Of a stretch of DNA of 64,000 nucleotides, positions 11,095 to 23,039 are shown piece after piece. Origin of the DNA: Ophioderma brevispina (Eukaryota; Echinodermata; Ophiuroidea; Amphilepidida; Ophiodermatidae). The DNA lies in the NCBI GenBank assembly GCA_023653785.1, contig JAMKCH010041445.1:34539-98538 (forward strand), given 5' to 3'. The notes under the pieces were generated by a model. The model saw only the letters and a list, made by a program, of their open reading frames with translations. It was not told the DNA's origin and did not search any database. Positions within the stretch are counted from its first letter, which is position 1; each line of letters starts with the position of its first letter. Position numbers and translations under genes: made by a program.

Positions 11095-11157
11095 CTGGCT
11101 AAATCCGCCGCCGACCGTTCTGTTCTGTGGATGTGGGGACATCTCGGAATCCGACTC
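11095..11157 (-). CDS. AGTPBP1: Candidate CCP1 linker exon, 21 codons
   Basis: Acceptor TTGCTTATCTATTAG and donor CAG|GTATGA frame exactly 63 bases reading ESDSEMSPHPQNRTVGGGFS plus Q, with phase 0 at both ends. The next exon (10835) also opens in phase 0 with an acidic stretch. Composition and position suit the variable acidic linker of CCP1, but the sequence is not conserved enough to prove it by similarity. Confidence 0.6.
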
Positions 11158-12385
11158 CTAATAGATAAGCAAAAATAATATCCCACAACATCAGTATGTT
11201 CTTCTCTTATCATACCATAAGGGGAGAGATCCAAACAGGATCTATCGCCTACCTGAATAATTTTCGTATAGATCAGTGAGTGCATATTAAGCTCGTAATA
11301 CCAAATATATCAGGTCGGTGACAGTGTATTCGCCCTGATCCATTTACAGAGCGGGTATGATTTTTTCTTCTATGGTTTGGGCATGAAAATTTGGTTTATA
11401 AAATACATTATTTATGGAAAAAATATTTGTTTAATAACAGAAACAAATTGCTTTTGTTATTATAAATTATTATATTTGAATGACTTAGTGGTTTGATGAA
11501 TCCATTATCAGATTCAATGTCCAAATCGGATCCGGGCATTTACCATGTGCAGACCCCATATCGGGATCAGCCTTCGGCTTTACCGGCATAGGCTCGCGAA
11601 CTTAGAAGGCTGTACATATCAACTACTTGCCCGCGGGCGTTGTTCTTTAATAAAAACAGTGCAGAGCTATTACAGCATTCATCATGTAATAACAAGTCAC
11701 TACTGAAGTAATCGAGAATTTATACAAGTTTGTGGGGTTGTTGGCTTTCTACAAGCTTATTTGACCAACGTGGATCAATTCACTTAAAATGTTTATGACC
11801 CAAATAGGTCCCCTCAGTGATTTTTAAATTTCAATGGTATAAACTTTGGAGCCACAAAAGTAAAAATCTGTAAATAATCATAAATTTTGTGATCTAGCAC
11901 CTTCATTTTTGTTATAGTTCACTGGAATATCCTCAAGAAAGGATATTTTCAAAATATCAAGTTTGATCGAAACCCCAAAGTGCATTTGCTGTTAGCAGCA
12001 AATATTTTTATATGCACTTGCCCTATCGATCACTGGTATTTTCTGTCTGTAAATGGACATTAAAAATACAAATTTTGAATTTCTGTAAAAAAAATAAATA
12101 TGTCTTGAAAACTAAATAATGGGAATAAAAGATAGGGTTTTTTTGATAGTTTGATATTTAAAATCTTAATTTTGATAGGTAAATCGAGGAGATGAGATTA
12201 AGGCCTGTCAATACGAAATAACCCTTGACTTCTATGATTTAATCAAGAATTGGCAAACACGACCTATAATTGTAGCCATTCAAATCCATATATCGGGTTT
12301 ATATTCTTTGACAAAGTAATCTTGAAACCTATTTTGAGATCCTTCTGGCAGTAAAATACAAAAATACAGCAAGTAAAACTGCATC
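11158..12385. other. Intron, no gene seen
   Basis: AT-rich intron, with a short GC-richer island at 11520-11640 of unknown nature. No repeat family recognised. Confidence 0.4.
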
Positions 12386-12951
12386 ATTCCCCCCTGGCAA
12401 GATAAGATGACAGTATGGAACAAGAAACCTCAGATGACCTTTGACCTTGGTCCATGACCTTTGACATATGCACAATGAACCTTATTGCACCTTTATTGCA
12501 CATATTCACCTAAACCATAAATGTGGTTTCAATCGGACTTCAAACTTTTTGAAGAGACATGAAAAGCGCAACTTAACTTTGGTTAAAAAAAAGCTAAACC
12601 AAACTGGAACACACATATAACACAACATCTACGGACATGCAACTTCGCAATATCCCCCTCAGCTTTTCAAGGCCAGGGGGATAAAAATACAGCAAGAAAC
12701 TGTGTGATCCCCTGGCAATATGGCAGTATGGACATGAGCTCAGATACACCTTTGACCTGGTCATGACCTTTGACATCAGCCACATATGAAGAACCCCTTT
12801 GTCCCTTAACCCCAAGTCTGGTTTCAATCTCCTTCAAAAATTTTCGAAGACGACTGAAAAAACAAAAACCTAACCACCCACTGGACATACATTACGGACA
12901 TGCAAGCTATCGCAAAAATCCCCCTTCTGCCTTTTTCCAGCCAGGGGGATA
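12386..12951. repeat. Two tandem copies of a hairpin-ended GACCTTTGAC repeat
   Basis: Copy 1 is about 12386-12683 and copy 2 about 12684-12951. Each has CCCTGGCAA.AT..GACAGTATGG, ATGACCTTTGAC, CTGGTTTCAATC-like and ACGGACATGCAA, and ends in a GC hairpin: TATCCCCCT...AGGGGGATA (12651-12683) and ATCCCCCT...AGGGGGAT (12918-12950). Related hairpins occur near 24173 and at 24417-24447. Open frames here are repeat translations. Confidence 0.75.
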
Positions 12952-15900
12952 ACAAGAAAGGATTGCCCGGAGAAAAATCGTTGAACATAAAGAACATACA
13001 CAAACAAGCATGCAACATGACTGGGCTGTTGAATGTAGCAAACCGTGGTATGACGCGAGCACATAACCTCAAAATAAACGATTATCAGAATGTAATATTC
13101 CACGTCTAAAATTGATGAATGAACCTGAGCAGGAACCGATGAATTGAGAAATTCCCAAAGCTGTTCAAGAAAGTAATTTGTTGCTTCTTTTTTGTTAAAT
13201 ATTTATGGTCAAATGGCAATTACAGCAAGGGTCAATATTGAGTTGTGCATAGAAAATTGTGGTTTTCATGTAATGTTGAATTTGGACAAAATGTGCGGCA
13301 ATTGTGTGATAGCCTCATAATTACCAGTTGTGGTCTTTCAAGTATACAAAGTAGATACCACTATTATATAGATAATTGATGCCCATTGAGTACCTTTGAA
13401 GAGACAAAACAGTGATTGTGTGTGTTGGAAATTTTCAGATATTCCAGGGGCCAGGTTTGAGGGTTTGATATTGCCAGCCCATTTATACTTGACTACCTTC
13501 ATATGACCTGTACCTTGGCTATGTGGGACCATTGACATCATTATCTATGAGGTTCCCCAAGTGGCATCTAGACCCAAGTTCTATGCAATTGAACTTTTTC
13601 TTCTCAAATAAGAATTTATCAGAAACTTAACCTTTGAACAACACGAGGAAACAGGCCACACAACCAGACAGAATTGAGGACTGGTTGTGCGTCTGCAAAT
13701 CCTTGCAGTTTGGGGCTGACTTGGAAGTCTATACAAAGCAATCGATTTGCTCCATCATTCTACTAGTAGGAAAAACTTGCGTTGTGTTTCTTAACCTTCA
13801 TGCACTTCTCCAAAGTATTGTATTCTTTTACAGATGACTGTTAACTTTAGCTTAAATTTGTTTGCCAATAATGGGTCTGCATGTGTGGTCAGTGAATTGC
13901 TGTATTAGTGTTGCACTGTGGTTAAAAATTACCCTTGGAATCTAGACCTGCTTAAAAATATGTTTGGGGGTGAGGGGAAGTTGAGAGATAGGCATACCTG
14001 TTACGCACTAAACCTTGCAATGTGAAATAGCGATGTGTGCTATAACGCAGGACCTGAAAAAAACAACCTTCAATCAGTAGCCCATAAAAAATTATTTGAC
14101 ACTTTGATGAACGATTGTGTACAGAGTTCGCTGTTAGCTAATCTAGCTTGATTGAGGCAAGATATTTGTTTGGGTGCGACCGTAAGATTTGAATGTCTGG
14201 GAATGTCCCATCTTACAATATGCTAAAAAGCCTGATTTGTTTAGCCACTTTTTTAGACTGCTCCTCTTTCCCAGTCTGTGTATACAAGTGTACTGGTAAC
14301 TAACTTGCTCAATTTGAGAACACACTTCTTCAACAAGACTCCCCCTGCTATTTGCACAAGTGCGGCGGATTGGCACATGGCACGGACACTTGCACAATGC
14401 TTCCCACAGACAATTAAGAAGCCTACTGTAAACTCAAACCAGGTTCAGTTCGATCATTTCAATCTGTAAGTTAGGACATTAGGTATATGGCCTATATACA
14501 TCACAAGCACCAGAATTCTACAAATCACTCCAATTTGCAACACATTATCATGGCATAGCTTCTTACTTTAGTGCACTGCAGCAACTAGATTCACACAAGT
14601 TTGTTGAAATTTTTAAAGTTTAAAAAAAAATTAATAACAAATCGATGACCACATGGGTAATCAGCATTAAAAGACCTTCAAATGAGTGAAAACAGGCCTA
14701 GATTTAGCTCAGGGTTTTAAGAGGCTTCAAAATGGCCATTTGGGAAGGCTAAAGTAAGGGGCAAATGACCATTTGAGAAGCCATCCAAAAAGCATGACTA
14801 TCTACCAGGGTGGAAGGGGTTAAGATTTACTTGATCCTACAGTAAAATGAAATTGTGTTCATTACAAAGTGTGAGTCTATTAATGTGTTAGTATAGAAAA
14901 ATGATCGACTGACCTGTGGAGACACAAGGCACAGATGGAGATGGAGAGGATTACTTGTACACTATTCAATCAATCATGTGAAGAAAAACAAAATACGTCA
15001 CATAAATGCCAAATCACTGCAAAGACAAATGTTCTACATGTTTAGAATGTTAAGAATTAGTAAGATTGGGGAAGTTGTATGGTACAGACAACTCACCACC
15101 GCAGAAGACTATTGATTTTGTTAATATTTGTAACTACTATACTCTTTTAAAATGTGGCAGTCAAAACCATTCCAATGATAATAAATCATGTGGCTATCGG
15201 AAATTGACTCTTTTTTGCACTTTTAGCCATTTTACCCAATAAATCTAAAACCAATGGTCATCGAGGTACAAAATATACATTTTGGATCCTTATAACAGAA
15301 GGAACAATATGGCAATACATGTCAACATGCTTGCAGTAATTTAAAAGTTTGACCCGGTTGTAAAACTTAAAATTGGCACCCCTATGAAAAAGTGACACCA
15401 CAATTTGACGCCACTAACACCTAACATTGATGTAGGGGGTCCATACTACTACCAAATTGTCAAAGCGGGATGTAGTGGACACTGAACAAGGCGGTTTGAC
15501 CCAGTCCTTGCTACCGCTTAGATGTGAATTTTACCCCACCCACAACCCACACCACAAACAAGCACAAATTATGCACATGCCTGTGCAACGCAAAACCAAC
15601 GTGACTAAATAATACAGACACACACATTACACAGCACACACACAGGCAGTACCTTTTTTAAAGGTACAAAACTTTCTAAACACATAAACAACAATCGATG
15701 CTAAAGTAGGAGTAGATTCACAATCCTTGATGCATCAAAATGAACAAAATAAGGTGCATCAAAAATGGCACGATACAAAAGGCCAACTGCTTCTAGCTAA
15801 CATGAGGTATCGCGTCATCTGACCTAAGTTCGTAAACACCATTGAACCCCAATACTATAGTATTATCATTCTGTCTTCCATCTATGGGCAAGCCAGATGC
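12952..15900. other. Intron, mostly unique
   Basis: No gene recognised. A decayed relative of the GACC repeats lies at about 13440-13640 (ATGACCTGTACCTTGG, AGTTCTATGCAATTGAAC). Short open frames at 13634-13837, 14143-14397 and 14278-14469 have no recognised similarity and no splice context. Confidence 0.4.
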
Positions 15901-16280
15901 TCCGTACTTTAATAAGCTAAGTTTTGCAATGATAAACTTTTTTCATTTATTCACTGAAAAACAAAGTTTTCATCAAAAAACACAGTTTATTTAGTTGGAA
16001 AATCATTGTTTTATCAACAGATAGATGTCAGTTTATTTCGTTAGTTTTAACTCAGTTTAAACACTGAAATTGAGTTTATCAATTGAAAAACCGTGTTTTA
16101 CTCACTTAAACTCATTTTTAATGTGTTTATCACTGATAAACTCATATTAGTCAAACTTGAAAAACAAGATTTTTAGTTATTGGCTTAAAAAACAAGACTT
16201 TCCTCTATGAAAACTCAATTTTTAACACCTAGTTTTTATCAGGGTTTGATAATCATTTTTCTTGATAACTGAATATCCCT
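15900..16280. repeat. Degenerate AT-rich short repeats
   Basis: Many loosely related blocks of the type ACTCAGTTT, AAAAACAAGTTTT and GTTTATCACTGATAAACTCA in both orientations. No clean period; probably an old low-complexity array with small palindromes. Confidence 0.45.
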
Positions 16281-16703
16281 TAACTACGTTTTGTAGGCTT
16301 AAATGGTGGGGCCTTTTGTAACCCAAGAGGCGGCTAGCTAAATCTGGCCAGGCAAACACAGGCTTTTTTCAGAGTTGGGTTCCCAAGTACCAATTCTCTC
16401 GATAAAGATAAAAATTTATGCTACAATTGAACTGGTTATATTGAAACCCATGCTCCTGCTGCTGGTGATTATCTACGTCTTTGAGTGTATATTATTTCAA
16501 GTGAGGTCATCCTCTGGGCTATTACATTTTGAATCAGTACTCCCCCATCAAAGACAACCAGAGCCTTCTAAGGGATGCAGACTTTAAATTTAGTTACCCA
16601 ACTATTGCAGTTCACCTGTGAGACCTTTGAACAGTCCTTTTCTTAAGAAAATTGACCTCTAGATGACCTTTGACCTGAAAAAATCCTAGTTTAAAAAAAA
16701 AGG

Positions 16704-17023
16704 TTAGGCAAAGAAAAAAACTCTGTTTTACAGGCGAGCGGACCTTTCAAGTAGGGTCGGTTGATCGGGCGATTTTTCCTTTCTTTTCTGGAGGTCAAAA
16801 TTCAGTTGGCTTAAAATAGCCCCAAAAACTTAAAAATCAGGAGAAAAAATGATTTTTTTTTTACAAATTTTCTAAAAAAATAGCCAAAATTAATAAATTT
16901 GGGCTAATAGTTTAAAAACAGGCTGATTTTACATGATTTTTGGGAAAATAATAAAAAAAATCTTCAAAACTGAAAAATCTGGGTCTGTCGGGCCCATAAA
17001 ACAGGGGTTTTTTTCATCGCCTT
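16704..17023. mobile_element. MITE family 5, copy a
   Basis: Left end GGC-A(n)-CTCTGTTTTACAGGCGAGCGG; right end, reversed, AAGGCGATGAAAAAAACCCC-TGTTTTATGGGC. The interior is poly-A/T rich with ATAGCCCCAAAAAC. A second copy at 46345-46683 shares both ends and interior. Non-coding. Confidence 0.7.
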
Positions 17024-17746
17024 AGGGCGAATTTAAATGTCCACACGTCTCTTTAAATAGGGCTTATCTTCTGGACTGCTAGTTTTCTTAGTACATCTAC
17101 AGAGTGTCCAAAAATCTTTACTCTAAAAGTGCCACCAATTCAGGTCTTTAATAAACATTTATGCAAAATACATACTTAAAAAAGTAGCTTTTCAAAACAG
17201 CAAACCCCATTGAATTCAGATCCTAAATGACCGAGCTGCCCTTTTTTAATGAAATCTGTGTTTTTGTACTTGTAACACGGACAGGCTGTCTTTAACATAA
17301 CACATCATCAAAATGCATGTTAATGTGTACATAAATGTTTATTAAAAGTTCTGAAATTGGAGGCACTTTTAGGGTAGTTTTTTTTGACACTATGTACATG
17401 AGCCAAGTTATATAACTATGGGATTTGACTCCCTCAAATGTGGATATGACTCATCTCTTTACTCATGCCTCACTTCACCTGCATATCTGACATTCTAGAA
17501 ACCAGAGCTACATCAGCCCACACATGGTTAGTGTATAACACAGATGGGGCAATAACAGATGTTGGTGTGTCTCCTATCACATCATGTACTTTTTGAAATC
17601 CCTCAAGCTCACATTACATGGTTTTCTTCTTTGTAAATAAATGTAAAGGTATATTCAGTGATTTTTTGAGGGGACTTGTTTGATAAAAATATGTTTAAGT
17701 GACCCTACAAGTTTGCTGATTTAACCGATCTCATAGCTGTCACAAT

Positions 17747-17788
17747 AGGGTTAGGGTTTGGGGTTATGGTTAGGTTTCAGATTTATGA
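17747..17788. repeat. Short telomere-like G/T stretch
   Basis: Contains GGGTTAGGGTTTGGGGTTAT and GGTTAGG, resembling degenerate TTAGGG repeats. Too short to be more than an interstitial remnant or chance. Confidence 0.3.
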
Positions 17789-18293
17789 CGTTTCAGACAA
17801 AGACCATGTACCTCTCTAACCAGACAATACTGAAATATAATGCATGGCTATCAACCAATGAAATCACACTATTCATGTCTGCAGACAGATAAATTTTTTA
17901 CATTTTAAAATTTTTGGCATTTTGACCCTTGTATAAATATTGCCATCCTAAAAACTGCATGTTCCCCTTTCTTGATTTCTCTAGACTTTTGATGGAATTC
18001 TGTGTCATATCATATGTTTCATCAATTTTCCTGCACTGTGCTTTTATGATCAAACTTTAGTTGGTGTAAGACCTTGAAAATGTGATTTTAATGAGATTTC
18101 ATCTGGGTTTGTGTGGTCACATGCACTGGTTTGTGCATGCCTTATGAAACTTGCATAGTCACTATACTGAATAAACATATTAAGTATACCATGCCCACAA
18201 CAACATACGTCTTCTGGTAGCTACATTATTTTCTTCTTTTAAATGGATGAGATAGCTTATATAAAGCAAACAAGTGTCCATGGTATCATTTGG

Positions 18294-18840
18294 TTAAAGG
18301 TGCAACGAGAGATCTCACATTTCAGGTGTCCCTAAAAAATTGAAAGTAATGATTTTTGGCCTGATGTAAAGCTTTCCAACAAAAATAACCCCATCTGAAA
18401 GGATTAAGCTGAGAAATAAAGCTTTCCATCAAAAATAACCCCATCTGAAAGGATTAAGCTGAGAAATGTTTCTTTAGTACAGAAATTGTGAAATTTCTAA
18501 TTTCGTATAGGAGCAAATATAAAATTCAGCCTATGTTTTATATTGAAATATAAGCAAATCAGAATCTCCTTTTTTCTCTCTTTTAAGACATTTCTGTAGC
18601 CAAATACAAGGTAAGAAATCTATTGAGTGTCTAGTGTCTATGAAATTACTAATAATAATGTGTATTTTTAACGGGTGACATATCCACGTAAACATGCTCA
18701 AGGCGCTGTGCGGCAGCCATGACAGGCGCTCAGCACATCACAGAAACCATAATACCAGAATAGATTTATGCGAAGAACCTCTATTTTACTATTATGACAC
18801 AATATTTGGGTGCCTCAAAAATCTCTCGTTGCGCCTTTAA
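18294..18840. mobile_element. TTAA-flanked MITE, family 1 copy a
   Basis: TTAA at 18294-18297 and 18837-18840. Inverted ends: AGGTGCAACGAGAGAT and, reversed, AGGCGCAACGAGAGAT (one mismatch in 16). Contains an internal tandem duplication of 50 bases (18368-18417 and 18418-18467, one mismatch). Other copies: 26063-26421, about 45612-45950 (right end lost), about 63757-63967. Non-coding; likely non-autonomous. Confidence 0.85.
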
Positions 18841-19688
18841 GTGAAGACAACCTTGAATAGTTCAGCAAAATCCAACAATTTATTCACCACAATAACTGCA
18901 AATAATAAATATTTAGATGAAAAGCATGTTCAATATGAATGTAAACAGGATGTTTTTCACAAATATGTTGACAGAAAAAGGCCTCATTAATAAAATGCAC
19001 TTCTTGATAAAAACTTTTGAACTTGTTTGTGTGATTTTTTTACGAAATGGGTATTGGTTTTCTTGCCTACATTGCTCCAAATGCAGGGTTCAAAATAAAT
19101 GAGGACTTGTGACAACTTGCTTCCTTTGAATATTCTTGAAACCAGGACTGTTTTGTTTCAATTGAGGTGTTTGACGTGATCTGTTTACGCACAAGCTGTT
19201 TTGGCCATTGAGAATTCACTTTAGCACCCAGTGCCAGCGGCAAAGGTAAAAATTTGCGTTTTAAGGTGCCAAGGTTCCATGCACAGATCTCTGTGCATTT
19301 TGTTTGCATTTCAAAAAATCACGCAAAGAATTAAAACTGAAGCTGTGCATCCTCTACGCCCACATTCACTGCTTTGCTGCATATCGAATGTACCACAGAG
19401 TCTTCTTGCAGCCCAAATTGTTTAAGAGTGTCAAATTTTGAGTTGTTTTAAGCATTTAGTGAACAAATTAGGATGGTGATGCCCACTTTTATTTCAAAAT
19501 TTTGAAAAATGACATCAGGACCTCAACATACTTGAAAATCAACCAATTCTAACAAATGGGTTTTATTTTGTAGGTGATTCAAACATTAAATCTGCACTTT
19601 TTCCATAGACTTGCATGGTTTAAAAAGTGACCAAATACTTTTTATTTTTATTTTGGCTATAGCTAAAAATACATCGGTCTTCGGACCG

Positions 19689-20633
19689 CTTGTGTCGCCT
19701 GCCGTCGCGGTTAGTGAACAATAGGCCTAACACGACCTTTGACCTTGATATGTGACCTTGGACCTCATAAACAAATGAGGGTTTGCATGTTAACTCCATA
19801 AACCAAGTTTGGTTCCAATTGAACTTCAACTTTTCAAACGAGGTCAATTTTACATTTTCAGCACATCTTACAACTTGACCTCACATGACCTTTGACCTTG
19901 GTATGTGACCTTTGACCTCATCAACAAATGAGGGAGCCCATGTAGCACCTATGATTCAAGTTTGGTTCCAATTGAACTTCCAACTTTTCAAATGAGGTCC
20001 ATTTTACATTTTCAGCCTATTTTACAACTTGACCTCACATGACCTTTGACCTTGGTATGTGACCTTTGACCTCATCAACAAATGAGGGAGCCCATGTAGC
20101 ACCTATGATTCAAGTTTGGTTCCAATTGAACTTCAACTTTTCAAACGAGGTCAATTTTACATTTTCAGCCTATTTTACAACTTGACCTCACATTACCTTT
20201 GACCTTAGCTTGTGACCTTTGACCTCATCAAAAAATGGGGCTGCCATGTTGCACCTGTGATCCAAGTTTGTAATAAAATTGGATTGATTCAGCCCAAATT
20301 TACTTGGTCGGCTATGAGTTGCAAAAATATTGGGCAAGACGCAGTCGAGCCCAATATTTTAAAACTCATAGCGAGACCAATAAATATTGGGCGTAAATCA
20401 TCCAATTTTATCATTATCATGCGTAGGATCCGATATTATCGCGTATCGGACACCTCATAGCATGATAATGGTTTAAATCCATCAAAGTATGAGGATATTA
20501 CAGGCAAATGTTAACCCTTTTTCACAACAGACATCAACAACAACAACAGACTACAACAGACATCAACAACAACAGACTACAGTGGACAAAGTGATCCCTA
20601 TGTGTCTTCCTGCCTTAGGGCAGGCGACACAAG
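19689..20633. mobile_element. Inverted-end repeat family G, copy A (15-bp perfect ends)
   Basis: Ends are the perfect 15-bp inverted repeat CTTGTGTCGCCTGCC (19689-19703; reversed at 20619-20633). The right end forms a hairpin CCTGCC-TTA-GGGCAGG. The interior has about four units of ~150 bases, each with TGACCTCACATGACCTTTGA, CCTTGGTATGTGACC, GTTTGGTTCCAATTGAACTT and ATTTTCAGCCTATTTTACAA, then an ACAACAGACATCAACAAC-rich tail. Copies B (about 47477) and C (about 60703) carry only about two units. A fold-back insertion sits at about 20268-20473. Confidence 0.85.
20268..20473. mobile_element. Fold-back element nested in repeat G copy A
   Basis: Arms of about 60 bases (about 20274-20334 and 20348-20410) pair imperfectly: AAAATTGGATGATT-like, GCCCAAATTTACTTGGTC, CTATGAGTT and AATATTGGGC recur inverted around a ~13-base loop. 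A second small palindrome (CCGATAT...ATCGG) follows. Copies B and C run straight from AGTTTGGTTT to the following segment with none of this sequence, so it is an insertion. Confidence 0.7.
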
Positions 20634-20893
20634 AATGAAGTCAGTGACCCTTCCTTTTTTATTTCTGATTCTTGATCAGGGCATTGAAAATACCCTATGT
20701 GAATTCTAGAAAATCTAATCGAGAAGTTAACTAACACGTCAAACCCCTTAACCCCTGGTTAATTTCTTTATTTCACCAGAATTGACCATGGTTTCTTAGC
20801 TACATTTGATCTTCCAAAATTGGAAAAGCAAAATTTAGATTTATTTCTGCTAAAGTTCTTTTCATTAAATTTCATACCTTAGCACACTATCAA

Positions 20894-20965
20894 GGGACCC
20901 ACTGAGGTTTGAACCAGTAACCTATGTACCAGAAGCAAACATCTTAATCCCATGAGTACTACCTG
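20894..20965 (-). repeat. tRNA-like SINE head (candidate)
   Basis: On the minus strand GGTTCAAACC fits a polymerase III B box, preceded at a suitable distance by TAGTACTCATGGGATTAAG, a poor A box. The stretch reads like a tRNA-derived SINE head with no tail identified. A functional tRNA is unlikely because the acceptor stem does not pair. Confidence 0.35.
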
Positions 20966-21754
20966 CTGATTGGACCCGAGGTAAACTTCCTTTCTTAGAG
21001 TATCTCCGATTGGCTCATTTCATAGTAATAGCACCTCTGAGTAACCAATCAAAGTAGACCTTGTATATATCTGTACAAACCTTTTAAGCTTTTCTTACCA
21101 TGTCTCTGATTGGCTAAATACTTCATATAACTCTAAGTACACTAGTGATGAACGTTTTTATTTGGGCGTACTCGTATCACGGTAGAAGCACTTCCGTATA
21201 CAATAACCTGTAGCAGTGTAAATGAATAGGCTCCGAAGAAAAAAGGTTTCGCAAATATTCGAGCTAATAAAAATTGTTTCATATTATCCTCGCTTGTAAA
21301 ACAAGGCACACACTTACCTGAGGTCTTTTATCATAATAGATGCATAAAATTCATAATTAGTAATTCTGAGATACAAAATTCAGGGGAAATCCTTCCATAT
21401 ATAATTGTATAGTTCCACAACAATGACGACAGCGGCAATACTAGCGCCATTACTCAACATGTGAAAGCAAATTGTAGATGTATATTTTGTTTATTTCGAA
21501 GCCTTTTTTGCAAATCACTGTCGATGATTTGTATTATAAGGACATTAGCAACAACTTGGGTGAGTAATTTTATCTGAGGTGTATTGTGAATTCATTGATT
21601 CTGCTGCTACACGTTTTTAAGGTCTAATGCATAACACTGTAGAGCATGAGATCAGATGTGTTTATTTGGTTCTGGGGTTTTGAAAACCAGAGGCTACTTA
21701 TGAACCAGGGGCTGTTTAAAAACATACCTGAACACTGCACTCTTAAAAGTACCA

Positions 21755-22115
21755 TTAAAGGCACTATCAGTGATCCACCCAAAAAGAGTCAAAATATTTG
21801 AAATTTGCTGTAGTTGTATGGAAATTAAAGGGATAAGGGGTCTCAAGAAAACTGTGTATGTTGTTGTTCCCCAAATTCAAATGATAAAAGGAAGAAAACA
21901 GAAGTGTACAAAGATTGAATCTCCATTCAGTGAATGTTGTAGGAAGGTCCATACGGACAGTTCAGACTAAATATCAGATTTGTTCTTTATTAGGCTTCCT
22001 TTAAGTCTTCTAACATCAAGGGTGTGTTAGGATAGCTATACTTGTTACAACATACAAAAAATCTGAATTTGTGATTATTTTTTCGATTTGGCAAATCACG
22101 ATAGTAAAATTTTAA
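21755..22115. mobile_element. TTAA-flanked MITE, family 3 copy b
   Basis: TTAA at 21755-21758, then AGGCACTATCAGTGATCC; the right end is decayed (AAATCACGATAGT, then TTAA at 22112-22115). The interior matches copy a in reverse orientation (GAATCTCCATTCAGT, GTTGTAGGAAG, CATACGGACAGT, GTGTTAGGAT, TTGTTACAACAT). Confidence 0.75.
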
Positions 22116-22789
22116 ATGCCTTTAAATTTGATATCAAGTGATTTCAGTCAGACTTCCGGCAACAGAATGTAGTCAACAACACCCGTGAGTGGGGTTTTGA
22201 AAAAAATTACATGAAAAAAAGGCTTAAATGTAACATTAAAACTGAAGTAACAGAGGTCACAAACAGGCTGAAAAGAAGAGAAAAAGCTGAAAAAATTTTG
22301 ACTTTCTTGAAAGCATAAAAAAAAGATGAACGCTCACAGGCCTGAGTCAATTACATTCAAATTCTGGTCAAAATTTACAAAGATATTCAAGATATAAACT
22401 ATAAGATCGTATCTTACTTGCCATCTAGAAAGTGAGAAAGTATTTTTAAAAAATGCAAGGTGGGTAGCCAATCTTTTTTAAACGGGGGAACCAAATTTTG
22501 ACAAATCTGTACAATTTTGTCATCAACAGAAGGCTGCCAAAAGCTCCATATTTATGTGGCAAACAAGCAAATTACTTGATGTTAGGAGAATGATCAAAAA
22601 TGAGAAAATTAGATTTTCTGCTTAAAATGAATGCAGAGAAGGTCAATTTGTCCCAACTAGCTAAAAAGAGGAACGTTCTCTTTGACGCGGCAAGGCTTGG
22701 GTACAGTGGTGGCACCAGACTTCTTTGTAGGAGGGTGAAATTTTGGGAGGAAAAAGTGATTTTTTTAGGGGTAAAAAACATCAACAATT

Positions 22790-22930
22790 GAGGTGTATTG
22801 CTGTTTTTTTGCCAAAATTGAGGATTTTTGCCCAAAATTGATGATTTTGACACAAAAATGCGGACTTGTGCCCAAAATTTGCGACATTTTTTTGTCAAGA
22901 ATTACAAGATTTTTTCCCAAAATGTATTTT
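22790..22930. repeat. ~20-bp degenerate tandem repeat (TTTTTGCCCAAAATTGAGGA type)
   Basis: About six imperfect units of GCCAAAATTGAGGATTTTT in series. Translations in both directions look protein-like only because of the periodicity. A similar ~20-base pattern recurs at about 48820-48960. Confidence 0.65.
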
Positions 22931-23039
22931 TTCTCTTCTGGCCAGGGGGGGGGGGGAGGATTCTGCCATGCCCTGCACTGCCATGCTTGGATAGGCCAGA
23001 CAGTCAGGCGATTCCTGTGCCCTGATGAGGCACCATGCA

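Noticed and set aside
17747..17788. Interstitial telomere array
   Set aside because: Only a few imperfect TTAGGG-like words; no array.
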